Source of the DNA: Microvirga sp. 17 mud 1-3
GTDB taxonomy: Bacteria > Pseudomonadota > Alphaproteobacteria > Rhizobiales > Beijerinckiaceae
DNA: 64,000 nt
Assembly: GCF_003151255.1 (NCBI RefSeq)
Contig: NZ_CP029481.1
Coordinates: forward strand, 2,914,001 to 2,978,000
Direction: 5' to 3'
The position numbers and the translations under genes were made by a program. Numbering within the stretch: the first letter of the stretch is position 1; each line of letters starts with the position of its first letter. The notes below the pieces were generated by a model that did not search any database, had not been told where the DNA came from, and worked only from the letters and a program-made list of their open reading frames with translations. Shown here in pieces: positions 35,239 to 45,276 of this stretch.

Positions 35239-35679
35239 CTACCAGGTGCCCGTATTGGGCATGGAAGCCCAGGGCTCCTGCGGCGGCTTGGGTTCCCCAC
35301 GCTGGAGCAGCTCGATGGAGATGTTGTCGGGGGTCCGGATGAAGGCCATGTTGCCGTCGCGGGGCGGCCTGTTGATGGTCACGCCTGCATCCATCAGCTT
35401 CTGGCAGGTGGCGTAGATATCGTCCACCCGATAGGCGAGATGGCCGAAATTGCGGCCGCCCGAATATTCATGCTCGTCCCAGTTGTAGGTGAGCTCCAGC
35501 AGGGGCGCCCGGGATTCCTTGGCCTTCTCGACATCGGCAGGAGCCGCCAGGAAGACCAGGGTATAGCGCCCTTTCTCGTTATCCATCCGGCGGACCTCGA
35601 CGAGGCCGAACTTGTTGCAGAAGAAGTCCAGGGATTGCTCGAGGTTCGACACGCGAACCATCGTGTGCAGGTACTCCAT
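35239..35679 (-). CDS. gloA: lactoylglutathione lyase (glyoxalase I)
   Basis: A 146-residue metal enzyme that isomerises the glutathione adduct of methylglyoxal. It has [17 protein letters not shown] (metal His5), L-L-E-L-T-Y-N-W-D (metal Glu), [10 protein letters not shown] (metal His) and [10 protein letters not shown] (metal Glu). The length matches the Ni-type bacterial enzymes. It lies upstream of xdhA on the same strand with a gap of about 120 bases. Confidence 0.93.
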   Translation of the reverse strand: MEYLHTMVRVSNLEQSLDFFCNKFGLVEVRRMDNEKGRYTLVFLAAPADVEKAKESRAPLLELTYNWDEHEYSGGRNFGHLAYRVDDIYATCQKLMDAGVTINRPPRDGNMAFIRTPDNISIELLQRGEPKPPQEPWASMPNTGTW

Positions 35680-35871
35680 ATTCGTCTCTCCGTTCGATCG
35701 CGGCTAGGTGATGGCGCATTTGGGCGCGAGATCAAGTCCCGGCCTTTCGGATCGGCCAAGGAAGCTTCATTATTCATACATCGTTTACCTATCCCTGCCT
35801 TCCCTGCATGAAGCTTGCAAGGTCCGGCCGGGACCATGTTTCGCAACCCAGTTTCACCCAGGTGAGTCCGC

Positions 35872-38523
35872 ATGCGCCCCGACGAGTCCCAGATCATCCA
35901 GCTGAAGGATTACCGGCCCAGCGATTTCCTGATCGACCGGGTCGTTCTGGATGTGCGGCTCGACCCGCGCGCCACCCGCGTCATTGCCACGCTGACCATG
36001 CGGCCGAACCCGGAGGGCCGTGCGGATGCGCCCCTCGTCCTCGACGGGGACGACCTGAACCTACGGGCCGTGAGCCTCGATGGGCGCGCCCTGCCGGGCG
36101 GTGAGTACGAATCGGGGCCGCAATCCCTGACGATCAGCCAGCCGCCGCGCGGGCCCTTCACCCTGACAGTCGAGACGGAGATCGACCCCACGGCGAACAC
36201 CAAGCTCATGGGGCTCTATCGCTCCGGCGGCAATTACTGCACGCAATGCGAGGCCGACGGCTTTCGCCGCATTACCTATTTCCTCGACCGGCCGGACGTG
36301 CTGTCCGTCTACACCACCCGCATCGAGGCGGACCGGGACGAGGCACCGGTGCTGCTCGGCAATGGCAACCCGGTGGAGAGCGGAGCGATCGAGGGCACCA
36401 ACCGGCACTATGCCGTATGGCACGACCCGCATCCGAAGCCGTCCTATCTCTTCGCTCTCGTGGGCGGGCGGCTCGGCCATGTGGGCAAGGCTTTTACGAC
36501 CATGGGCGGGCGCAAGGTCGCGCTCAAGGTCTATGTGGAGCCCGGGAAGGAGGAGCGCGCCGGCTATGCGCTCGATGCCCTGGAGCGCTCCATGCGCTGG
36601 GACGAGAGAGTCTTCGGGCGGGAATACGATCTCGACGAGTTCAACATCGTAGCCGTGTCGGATTTCAACATGGGCGCCATGGAGAACAAGGGGCTCAACA
36701 TCTTCAACGACAAATACGTGCTGGCGAGCCCCGAGACCGCGACCGACGCGGACTACGCCAATATCGAGGCGATCATCGCGCACGAATATTTCCACAACTG
36801 GTCGGGTAACCGCGTCACCTGCCGGGACTGGTTCCAGCTTTGCCTCAAGGAAGGCCTGACGGTTTTCCGCGACCAGGAATTCTCGTCCGACGAGCGTTCC
36901 CGCCCCGTCCACCGTATCGCCGAGGTGAAGACCCTGCGTGCTCGGCAATTCGCCGAGGATGCGAGCCCCCTCGCGCATCCCGTGCGGCCGCAGCAATACC
37001 GCGAGATCAACAATTTCTACACCGCGACGGTCTACGAGAAGGGCGCCGAGATCGTGCGCATGCTCAAGACCCTGATCGGGGACGAGGATTTCCGGCGTGG
37101 GATGGATCTCTATTTCGAGCGCTGCGACGGCACTGCCGCGACGGTAGAGGACTTTCTCGATGCCTTCGCGACCGTCACAGGCCGCGACCTGTCGCATTTC
37201 GCGCGATGGTATGCGCAGGCCGGGACGCCAAGAGTCACCGTGCGCGGCGTCTATGATGCAACGGCGCAGACCTATCGCCTCGACTTCACGCAGGCGACAC
37301 CGCCCACGCCCGGACAGCCGCAGAAGGAACCCATGGCCATTCCGGTCCGGCTTGGCCTCGTCGCCCGCGACGGGACCGCGCTTGCGGCCCATTGCGAGCG
37401 CGTGAGCCCGCAGAACGTCTTCCTGTTCGACAAGGCGCAGGACAGTCTCGTGTTCACCGGTGTCACCTCTGCGCCCGTCCCGTCCCTGTTCCGGGACTTC
37501 TCGGCGCCGGTGCGCACCACCCTCGAACTCACGAACGAAGACCTCCTCATTCTTCTGCGGCACGACACGGATGCGTTCAACCGGTGGCAGGCTGGCCAGA
37601 CGGTGGCCATGCGCCTCCTCGTCGGCCTCGCAACCGGCACTGTCGCGCCCGATGGAGATTTCGACGCCCTGGCTTTCGCGCTCCACGATTTCCTGGCCCG
37701 CGACGCCGAACGCGACCCAGCCTTCGCGGCGCTGGTCCTGACGCTGCCGGGAGAGGCGGACGTGGCGCAGGAGATCGGGACCGATGTGGACCCGGATGCG
37801 ATCCATCGCGCACGTCTGGAACTACGCCGTATTCTCGGCACCACATGCCGTGAGGCTCTGCATGGGATTTATGTGCGCCTCGCCGAAAGCGGGCCCTACA
37901 GCCCCGATGCCGCAAGCGCCGGGCGCCGTGCCCTGCGCAATGTGGCGCTCGATCTTCTGGCCGCTGCGGATCCGGATCTGGGAGAGCAACTCGCGAGCGC
38001 GCAATTCTCGGCCGCAAGCAACATGACCGACCGGCTAGCCTCGCTCAGCGTGCTGACGACGCTTCCGGGAGAAGCGCGCGAGAACGCGCTTGCCACCTTC
38101 GGCGAGCGCTACGCGACGGAACCCCTGGTGCTCGACAAGTGGTTCACGCTCCAGGCCGCGATCCAGGAGGAGGACACGCTGCGGCGCGTCAGGAGCCTGA
38201 TGGAGCATCCCGCCTTCTCGATCGGAAACCCCAACCGCGTGCGCTCCCTGGTGGGCAGCTTCGCGATGCTCAATCCGACCCAATTCAACCGACCCGACGG
38301 ACAGGGCTACGATTTCGTGGCCGACATGGTCCTGCGCGTCGATCCACTGAATCCACAGCTGGCATCCCGCCTGCTCACCGCTTTCGGCTCCTGGCGGATC
38401 ATGGAAAAAGAGCGCCGAAACCGTGCTCGCAGCGCACTTCTTCGTATTGCCGAAAACGCGAGTCTTTCCCGTGACGTAGGGGATATCGTGCACCGTTCGC
38501 TCGAAGAAGCACAGAACAGGTAA
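35872..38523 (+). CDS. pepN: aminopeptidase N (M1 family)
   Basis: An 883-residue zinc aminopeptidase of the gamma/alphaproteobacterial PepN type. It has the exopeptidase motif G-A-M-E-N-K-G-L-N-I-F just upstream of the zinc site H304-E-Y-F-H308 with Glu327 (L-K-E-G-L-T-V-F). The N-terminal beta domain (1-200), catalytic domain (200-450), Ig-like domain and C-terminal helical DUF3458 region complete the usual length. It is cytoplasmic and trims peptides. It stands alone, before a histidine kinase gene. Confidence 0.96.
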   Translation: MRPDESQIIQLKDYRPSDFLIDRVVLDVRLDPRATRVIATLTMRPNPEGRADAPLVLDGDDLNLRAVSLDGRALPGGEYESGPQSLTISQPPRGPFTLTVETEIDPTANTKLMGLYRSGGNYCTQCEADGFRRITYFLDRPDVLSVYTTRIEADRDEAPVLLGNGNPVESGAIEGTNRHYAVWHDPHPKPSYLFALVGGRLGHVGKAFTTMGGRKVALKVYVEPGKEERAGYALDALERSMRWDERVFGREYDLDEFNIVAVSDFNMGAMENKGLNIFNDKYVLASPETATDADYANIEAIIAHEYFHNWSGNRVTCRDWFQLCLKEGLTVFRDQEFSSDERSRPVHRIAEVKTLRARQFAEDASPLAHPVRPQQYREINNFYTATVYEKGAEIVRMLKTLIGDEDFRRGMDLYFERCDGTAATVEDFLDAFATVTGRDLSHFARWYAQAGTPRVTVRGVYDATAQTYRLDFTQATPPTPGQPQKEPMAIPVRLGLVARDGTALAAHCERVSPQNVFLFDKAQDSLVFTGVTSAPVPSLFRDFSAPVRTTLELTNEDLLILLRHDTDAFNRWQAGQTVAMRLLVGLATGTVAPDGDFDALAFALHDFLARDAERDPAFAALVLTLPGEADVAQEIGTDVDPDAIHRARLELRRILGTTCREALHGIYVRLAESGPYSPDAASAGRRALRNVALDLLAAADPDLGEQLASAQFSAASNMTDRLASLSVLTTLPGEARENALATFGERYATEPLVLDKWFTLQAAIQEEDTLRRVRSLMEHPAFSIGNPNRVRSLVGSFAMLNPTQFNRPDGQGYDFVADMVLRVDPLNPQLASRLLTAFGSWRIMEKERRNRARSALLRIAENASLSRDVGDIVHRSLEEAQNR

Positions 38524-38717
38524 GCTTTTGAAAAGAGACAAATTTCGACAAAAGTCGAAAACCGCCATCTTCCCTAACGGAGTATTAAAAATTTTGGCCT
38601 AATGAGTCCTCGCATAGCTGGACAAATCACTCGGCGATGATTCTATTGTTAGTGATTCGGGAAGATGCGGCACGTCCTACCGAATAGGGACATTGAGGGA
38701 TTCCGGAGGGAGATCGC

Positions 38718-41045
<2,328 letters not shown>

Positions 41046-41106
41046 AAGAACAATTTTACAATAAACAGCTCTCCCCATGACGCCGGCTCATGTTCCGCAT
41101 ACGCGA

Positions 41107-41138
41107 ATAAACGCAGCACCTCGCAGTGCCGCGTTTAT
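41107..41138. terminator. hairpin between convergent genes
   Basis: Arms ATAAACGC and GCGTTTAT enclose inner GCAC/GTGC pairs. It is probably a bidirectional terminator for the kinase and the RTX gene. Confidence 0.6.
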
Positions 41139-41176
41139 CAGGTTCGATGATCCGTCTATGCGTCTTGCTTCAGGCC

Positions 41177-42730
41177 TTACATTACGTAGAAGTTGGAGGC
41201 GCTAAGTTGCGCACCCGCTGCGGACATTGCTGCAAACTTGACAGCCGCCAGCGCTCCTGAGCCGTCTGCATCATAGGATAGATCGCCCGTAGCTTGATTG
41301 TAAATGATCCGGTGCTCAGCTGTCGTAGCTCCTACGCCCGCCGTGAAGGCGGCGCTCGATAATACGCCGAGACCAACACTCGTAAATACATGGCGGCTGA
41401 GCACAATCTTGTCATTGTCAGAGACAGTGAAGTCTCTGATATCGTCGACGTTGCCGCTTCCAAGAGCTGCCGTGAACGCGAACGTATCGGTTCCGCTGCC
41501 ACCGACTAGAATATCTGAGCCCCAACCTCCATCGAGCCAATCAGCGCCGCTCCCACCGTAAAGATAGTCACCACCTCCTTTACCAGTCAGGTTGTCAGCT
41601 CCGCCTTCTCCATAGAGCTGTACGCCGATGCCGCCACCGCGGTCCACGCCGGTGAGGATGTCGTTGTAATCAGTGCCCTGAAGGACCTCTACATTGAGAA
41701 CCTGATCGCCCTGAGCGGCACCGCCATTCTCATTCGTCGTCAAATTGACATTTATTCCGCTCGACATACCAAGATATGACGCCACGTCCCAGCCGTTGCC
41801 GCCATCAATTGTGTCAGCGCCTTGACCTCCGAACATCCAGTCGTTGTCGTCCCCTCCATAGAGACGATCTGCGCCTTCCTTGCCGATGAGATAATCATTA
41901 CCGCCTTTACCGGAGAGCTCTACACCGTGTCCGCCCTCTCGCAGTACGCCTGTAATCGTATCCCCATAGTTCGTACCTTCGACGAGTTCGATGTTGAGCA
42001 GCCGGTCACCAGTAGCTGCGCCACTGTTCTCATTTGTGGTTAGATTCACAACCACGCCTGAAGTAGAGGAGAGAAGATACGAGACCACATCCCAGCCGGC
42101 GCCGCCATCCAGCAGGTCACCACCAGCCCCACCATCGAGCCAGTCATTGCCGTCACCGCCGTTGAGATGGTCCGCCCCGGAGCTGCCAATCAGGGAATCG
42201 TGCCCACCTTCTCCGTAGACAAAGCCACCTTTTGTTATGACGTCATTGCCTGTTGTGGCAAAGGTTGCAGTCACGAATAGGGCATGGCTGCCAAGATTGA
42301 TAAAGACAGTCCCTTCGTGCGTGCTCTGAGCGCCGGAATCGCCTCCGTCAGGGGCCTCATCATCGTCTTCACTCGTAGGATTAGTAGTAAAGTTTGGATT
42401 CCAAATCATATCCTGAGTGGCCATGCGAGGCAGGCCATTGTCCCCATAGTAGACGATGCCGCCGTCCGCACGAATGTAAAAAATTACGCCATTGGCGGGA
42501 GTAATTGTTTCATAGAGACCGTCATTGTAGGAATGCTGGACCTCTGAACTTGTTATGATTGTGTTGCCCTCGAACTCGCGGGTAACAGAATTATACCGAT
42601 ACGCGCGGATGTTTGACAAACCTGGCAGTCCACCAGGATCAGAGGGAGCACCAACTGTGCCCGCTAGAGGAGTGCCGGCCAGAACCATCTGCTCTGTCCA
42701 TCTCATTTGGTCCCAGAGATTAAACGCCAT
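41177..42730 (-). CDS. RTX-type calcium-binding secreted protein 2
   Basis: A 517-residue protein, start at 42730 with GGAG upstream. It has no signal peptide; it begins M-A-F-N-L-W-D-Q-M. The first 150 residues are a non-repeated head. Then come three modules of roughly 90-100 residues, each an RTX run (G-G-D-G-N-D-W-L-D-G-G-A) followed by G-W-D-V-x-S-Y-L and V-x-L-T-T-N-E-N. The C-terminal 100 residues (D-I-R-D-F-T-V-S-D-N-D-K-I-V-L-S) are of the type used for type I secretion. Closely related to the next gene; probably a tandem duplication. Function unknown. Confidence 0.88.
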   Translation of the reverse strand: MAFNLWDQMRWTEQMVLAGTPLAGTVGAPSDPGGLPGLSNIRAYRYNSVTREFEGNTIITSSEVQHSYNDGLYETITPANGVIFYIRADGGIVYYGDNGLPRMATQDMIWNPNFTTNPTSEDDDEAPDGGDSGAQSTHEGTVFINLGSHALFVTATFATTGNDVITKGGFVYGEGGHDSLIGSSGADHLNGGDGNDWLDGGAGGDLLDGGAGWDVVSYLLSSTSGVVVNLTTNENSGAATGDRLLNIELVEGTNYGDTITGVLREGGHGVELSGKGGNDYLIGKEGADRLYGGDDNDWMFGGQGADTIDGGNGWDVASYLGMSSGINVNLTTNENGGAAQGDQVLNVEVLQGTDYNDILTGVDRGGGIGVQLYGEGGADNLTGKGGGDYLYGGSGADWLDGGWGSDILVGGSGTDTFAFTAALGSGNVDDIRDFTVSDNDKIVLSRHVFTSVGLGVLSSAAFTAGVGATTAEHRIIYNQATGDLSYDADGSGALAAVKFAAMSAAGAQLSASNFYVM

Positions 42731-42924
42731 CTTTTTCTCCATCGATTGGGTGCGGGTTGGCCAGCGCGATCGTGCCCCTTAAGCCATTAGAGTCCGCAAT
42801 TTAAGGTTATATCATTGCATTAATGGAGATCAATAGGTGTAGCCTATCCAGTGTTTCGGCAGCGATTTTGCCGTTTGCTTTTGTGTTTGCGAAAGTCAAA
42901 TCGGAGTGAAACTGGCGATTCGAT

Positions 42925-42957
42925 AGGAGTGTGTAGCTCGTTGAACTACACACTCCT
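42925..42957. terminator. 12-bp perfect hairpin after RTX gene 3
   Basis: AGGAGTGTGTAG and its complement around a 9-base loop, just past the stop at 42982 on the minus strand. No strong T run follows on that strand. Confidence 0.55.
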
Positions 42958-42981
42958 TTGTCACAGCGCCCTCTGTCCTCG

Positions 42982-44958
42982 TCAAAGGACGAAGATGTTG
43001 CTTGCTTCCAGCGCGGTTCCGGCCGTCAGCACCGCAAACTTGATCGCCGCCTGGGCACCGGAGCCGTCCACATCGTAAAACAGCTCGCCCGTGCTCTGGT
43101 TGTACAGAATATGCTGCTCCGCCGTGGTCGCCACCGTGCCGAGCTTGAACGCCCCGGACGATAGCGAGCCGGACGCCATGTTGGCGAACGCTCCCCGGCT
43201 CAGCACGATCCGATCCCCCTCAGCCGCCGAAAAGTCCTCGATCCGGTCCACATTGCCGGCTCCGAGCGCCGTCAGCATCGCGAAGCTGTCCTGGCCGGCG
43301 CCGCCATTCAGGATGTCCGATCCGCCCCCGCCGTCGAGCCAGTCGTTGCCGCTGCCGCCGAACAGGTAATCGCCCCCGCCCTTGCCGGTCAGGTTGTCGT
43401 TGCCGCCCTCGCCGTAGAGCTGCACGCCGCTGCCGCCACCACGATCCACGCCCGTGAGATAATCGTTGGCATTTGTGCCCTGCAGCACCTCGATATTGGA
43501 GATCCGGTCCCCGGCCGCCGCCCCGCCATTCTGGTTGGTGGTCAGGTCGACCGTGACGCTGCCGTTGGCCGACAGATAGGACACCACGTCCCAGCCCTCG
43601 CCGCCGTCAAGGATGTCGCTGCCCGGTCCGCCATCGAGCCAATCGTTGCCGGCGCCGCCATAGAGCGCATCGCCTCCAGCCTTGCCGGTCAGGCCATCGT
43701 CGCCACCCTCGCCATAGAGCTGCACACCGTTGCCGTTGCCCCGGTCGACGCCGGTGAGCATGTCGTTGGAGTTTGTGCCCTGCACGACCTCGACATTGGT
43801 GATCTGATCGCCGGCTGCCGCTCCGCCATTGGCGTTCGTGGTCAGGTTGACGGTCACCCCGCTGGCAGCACTCTGGTACGAGAGCACGTCCCAGCCCGCA
43901 CCGCCATCCAGGATGTCGCCGCCGGGCCCGCCATCGAGCCAATCGTTGCCGTCGCCGCCATAGAGCGCATCGCCGCCGCCTTTGCCGATCAGCCCGTCGT
44001 CGCCGCCTTCGCCATAGAGCTGGACGCCAGTGCCGCCACCGCGATCCACACCCGTGAGCATGTCGTTGAAGTTCGTACACTGCAGAACCTCAACATCGAC
44101 GACAACGTCACCGAGGGCAGCGCCGCTATTCTGGTTGGTCGTCAGGTCGACCGTGATGCCGCTCGTGGCGCTTAGATACGACACCACGTCCCAACCGTCG
44201 CCGCCATCGAGAATGTCGCTGCCCGCCCCGCCATCGAGCCAGTCGTTGCCGGCCCCGCCGTAGAGAGCATCATCGCTGGCCCTACCAGTGAGACCGTCGT
44301 TCCCCTCTTTCGCAAACAGGATTCCCGATCCGGACATGGCATCGTTGCCAGTCGTGCCAAAGGCTGTTTCGACGAGGATGCCCGACGTCGCTGACTTCTG
44401 GATGAAGGTATAAGTCGTGTAGTTGCCGGGAATGAAGTCAGGCGGGTCGGCGTCCCACGGATTGTCCAGCAATGTTTCGAGATCGCAACCGAGTCCGTCC
44501 TGAAAATTAGCAGGCCCCAGCTGTCTATAGGACGATCCATCTGGGAACCTCACAGTCACCGTATCCCACCACCAGTGAACGCGACCATCGAGCCTCCAAT
44601 ACTCTGCCGGCAGGAGGTGATAGTTGATAGGCGTAGCTGGAGCCTGGTCTAGCCGATGGCTTATCTCGAAAGCGCATTGACCTGGTGAAGGCTCATTTAC
44701 AAAGGTGATTCCAAGCTCCTGGTCATAAAGGAGATCCATATCGATATAGGGCTCGTCCCCAGAGGAGTTTTGCTCCGTGGCAGGCTCATCGCCAGAGAAG
44801 AGTGCATCAAAGACCCCGCCGATGACATGGCCTGTGATGCTTCCGCCGCTTCCTGTCCCGCCATACCAGATACCGGTATAAGCCCTGCCCCCGGCGGCTC
44901 CGCCACCGCCGGAGTTGTTCCAGTAGGACTGGAAAGCATCCCAAATCGAATAGGCCAT
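42982..44958 (-). CDS. RTX-type calcium-binding secreted protein 3
   Basis: A 658-residue protein starting M-A-Y-S-I-W-D-A-F with GGGGGAG upstream; no signal peptide. A Gly-rich N-terminus and head of about 200 residues differ from gene 2. After that come four RTX modules with G-G-x-G-N-D-W-L-D-G-G, G-W-D-V-x-S-Y, L-T-T-N-x-N-(S/G)-G-A-A and L-T-G-V-D-R-G, more regular than in gene 2. The C-terminal secretion-type domain (R-I-E-D-F-S-A-A-E-G-D-R-I-V-L-S) is shared with gene 2. It is likely an exported, calcium-folded adhesin or surface protein; no enzyme domain is seen. Confidence 0.88.
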   Translation of the reverse strand: MAYSIWDAFQSYWNNSGGGGAAGGRAYTGIWYGGTGSGGSITGHVIGGVFDALFSGDEPATEQNSSGDEPYIDMDLLYDQELGITFVNEPSPGQCAFEISHRLDQAPATPINYHLLPAEYWRLDGRVHWWWDTVTVRFPDGSSYRQLGPANFQDGLGCDLETLLDNPWDADPPDFIPGNYTTYTFIQKSATSGILVETAFGTTGNDAMSGSGILFAKEGNDGLTGRASDDALYGGAGNDWLDGGAGSDILDGGDGWDVVSYLSATSGITVDLTTNQNSGAALGDVVVDVEVLQCTNFNDMLTGVDRGGGTGVQLYGEGGDDGLIGKGGGDALYGGDGNDWLDGGPGGDILDGGAGWDVLSYQSAASGVTVNLTTNANGGAAAGDQITNVEVVQGTNSNDMLTGVDRGNGNGVQLYGEGGDDGLTGKAGGDALYGGAGNDWLDGGPGSDILDGGEGWDVVSYLSANGSVTVDLTTNQNGGAAAGDRISNIEVLQGTNANDYLTGVDRGGGSGVQLYGEGGNDNLTGKGGGDYLFGGSGNDWLDGGGGSDILNGGAGQDSFAMLTALGAGNVDRIEDFSAAEGDRIVLSRGAFANMASGSLSSGAFKLGTVATTAEQHILYNQSTGELFYDVDGSGAQAAIKFAVLTAGTALEASNIFVL

Positions 44959-45276
44959 TGTCTTCTCCCCCTTAACTCGCGACCGGAGTGGATCGGCTTG
45001 CACCGTTCCGGCCTTTGCTGCCCGTCGCACGATGACGGTTCGGCAGATCCGGTCGTAACCCAGACCGAACGAGGAAGAGATTATATAACTTTATTACATC
45101 GACAAGTTACACATCGCACATTCGCTCCGCTCTGACTGTGCGCAGGCCAATGATGCTAGGATCAACGCAACCGTAAGACGCGCCAAAGTTACGCTACGTC
45201 TGGCCATGGAGATCCATCAAAACAGCGAATACTTAGCCTATTCTCTAGCTGCACTCGCTCGGCGAAGCCGATGCTT
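44959..45276. other. intergenic stretch between RTX gene 3 and glnE
   Basis: No gene. The AT-rich part near 45070-45110 (TATATAACTTTATTAC) probably holds the RTX promoter on the minus strand. Confidence 0.4.

Noticed and set aside
36061..37806. A 581-codon minus-strand frame
   Set aside because: Antisense to pepN over its zinc site.
41500..44260. DNA-level tandem repeats in the RTX genes as a mobile element
   Set aside because: They are explained by the repeated calcium-binding modules of the proteins.
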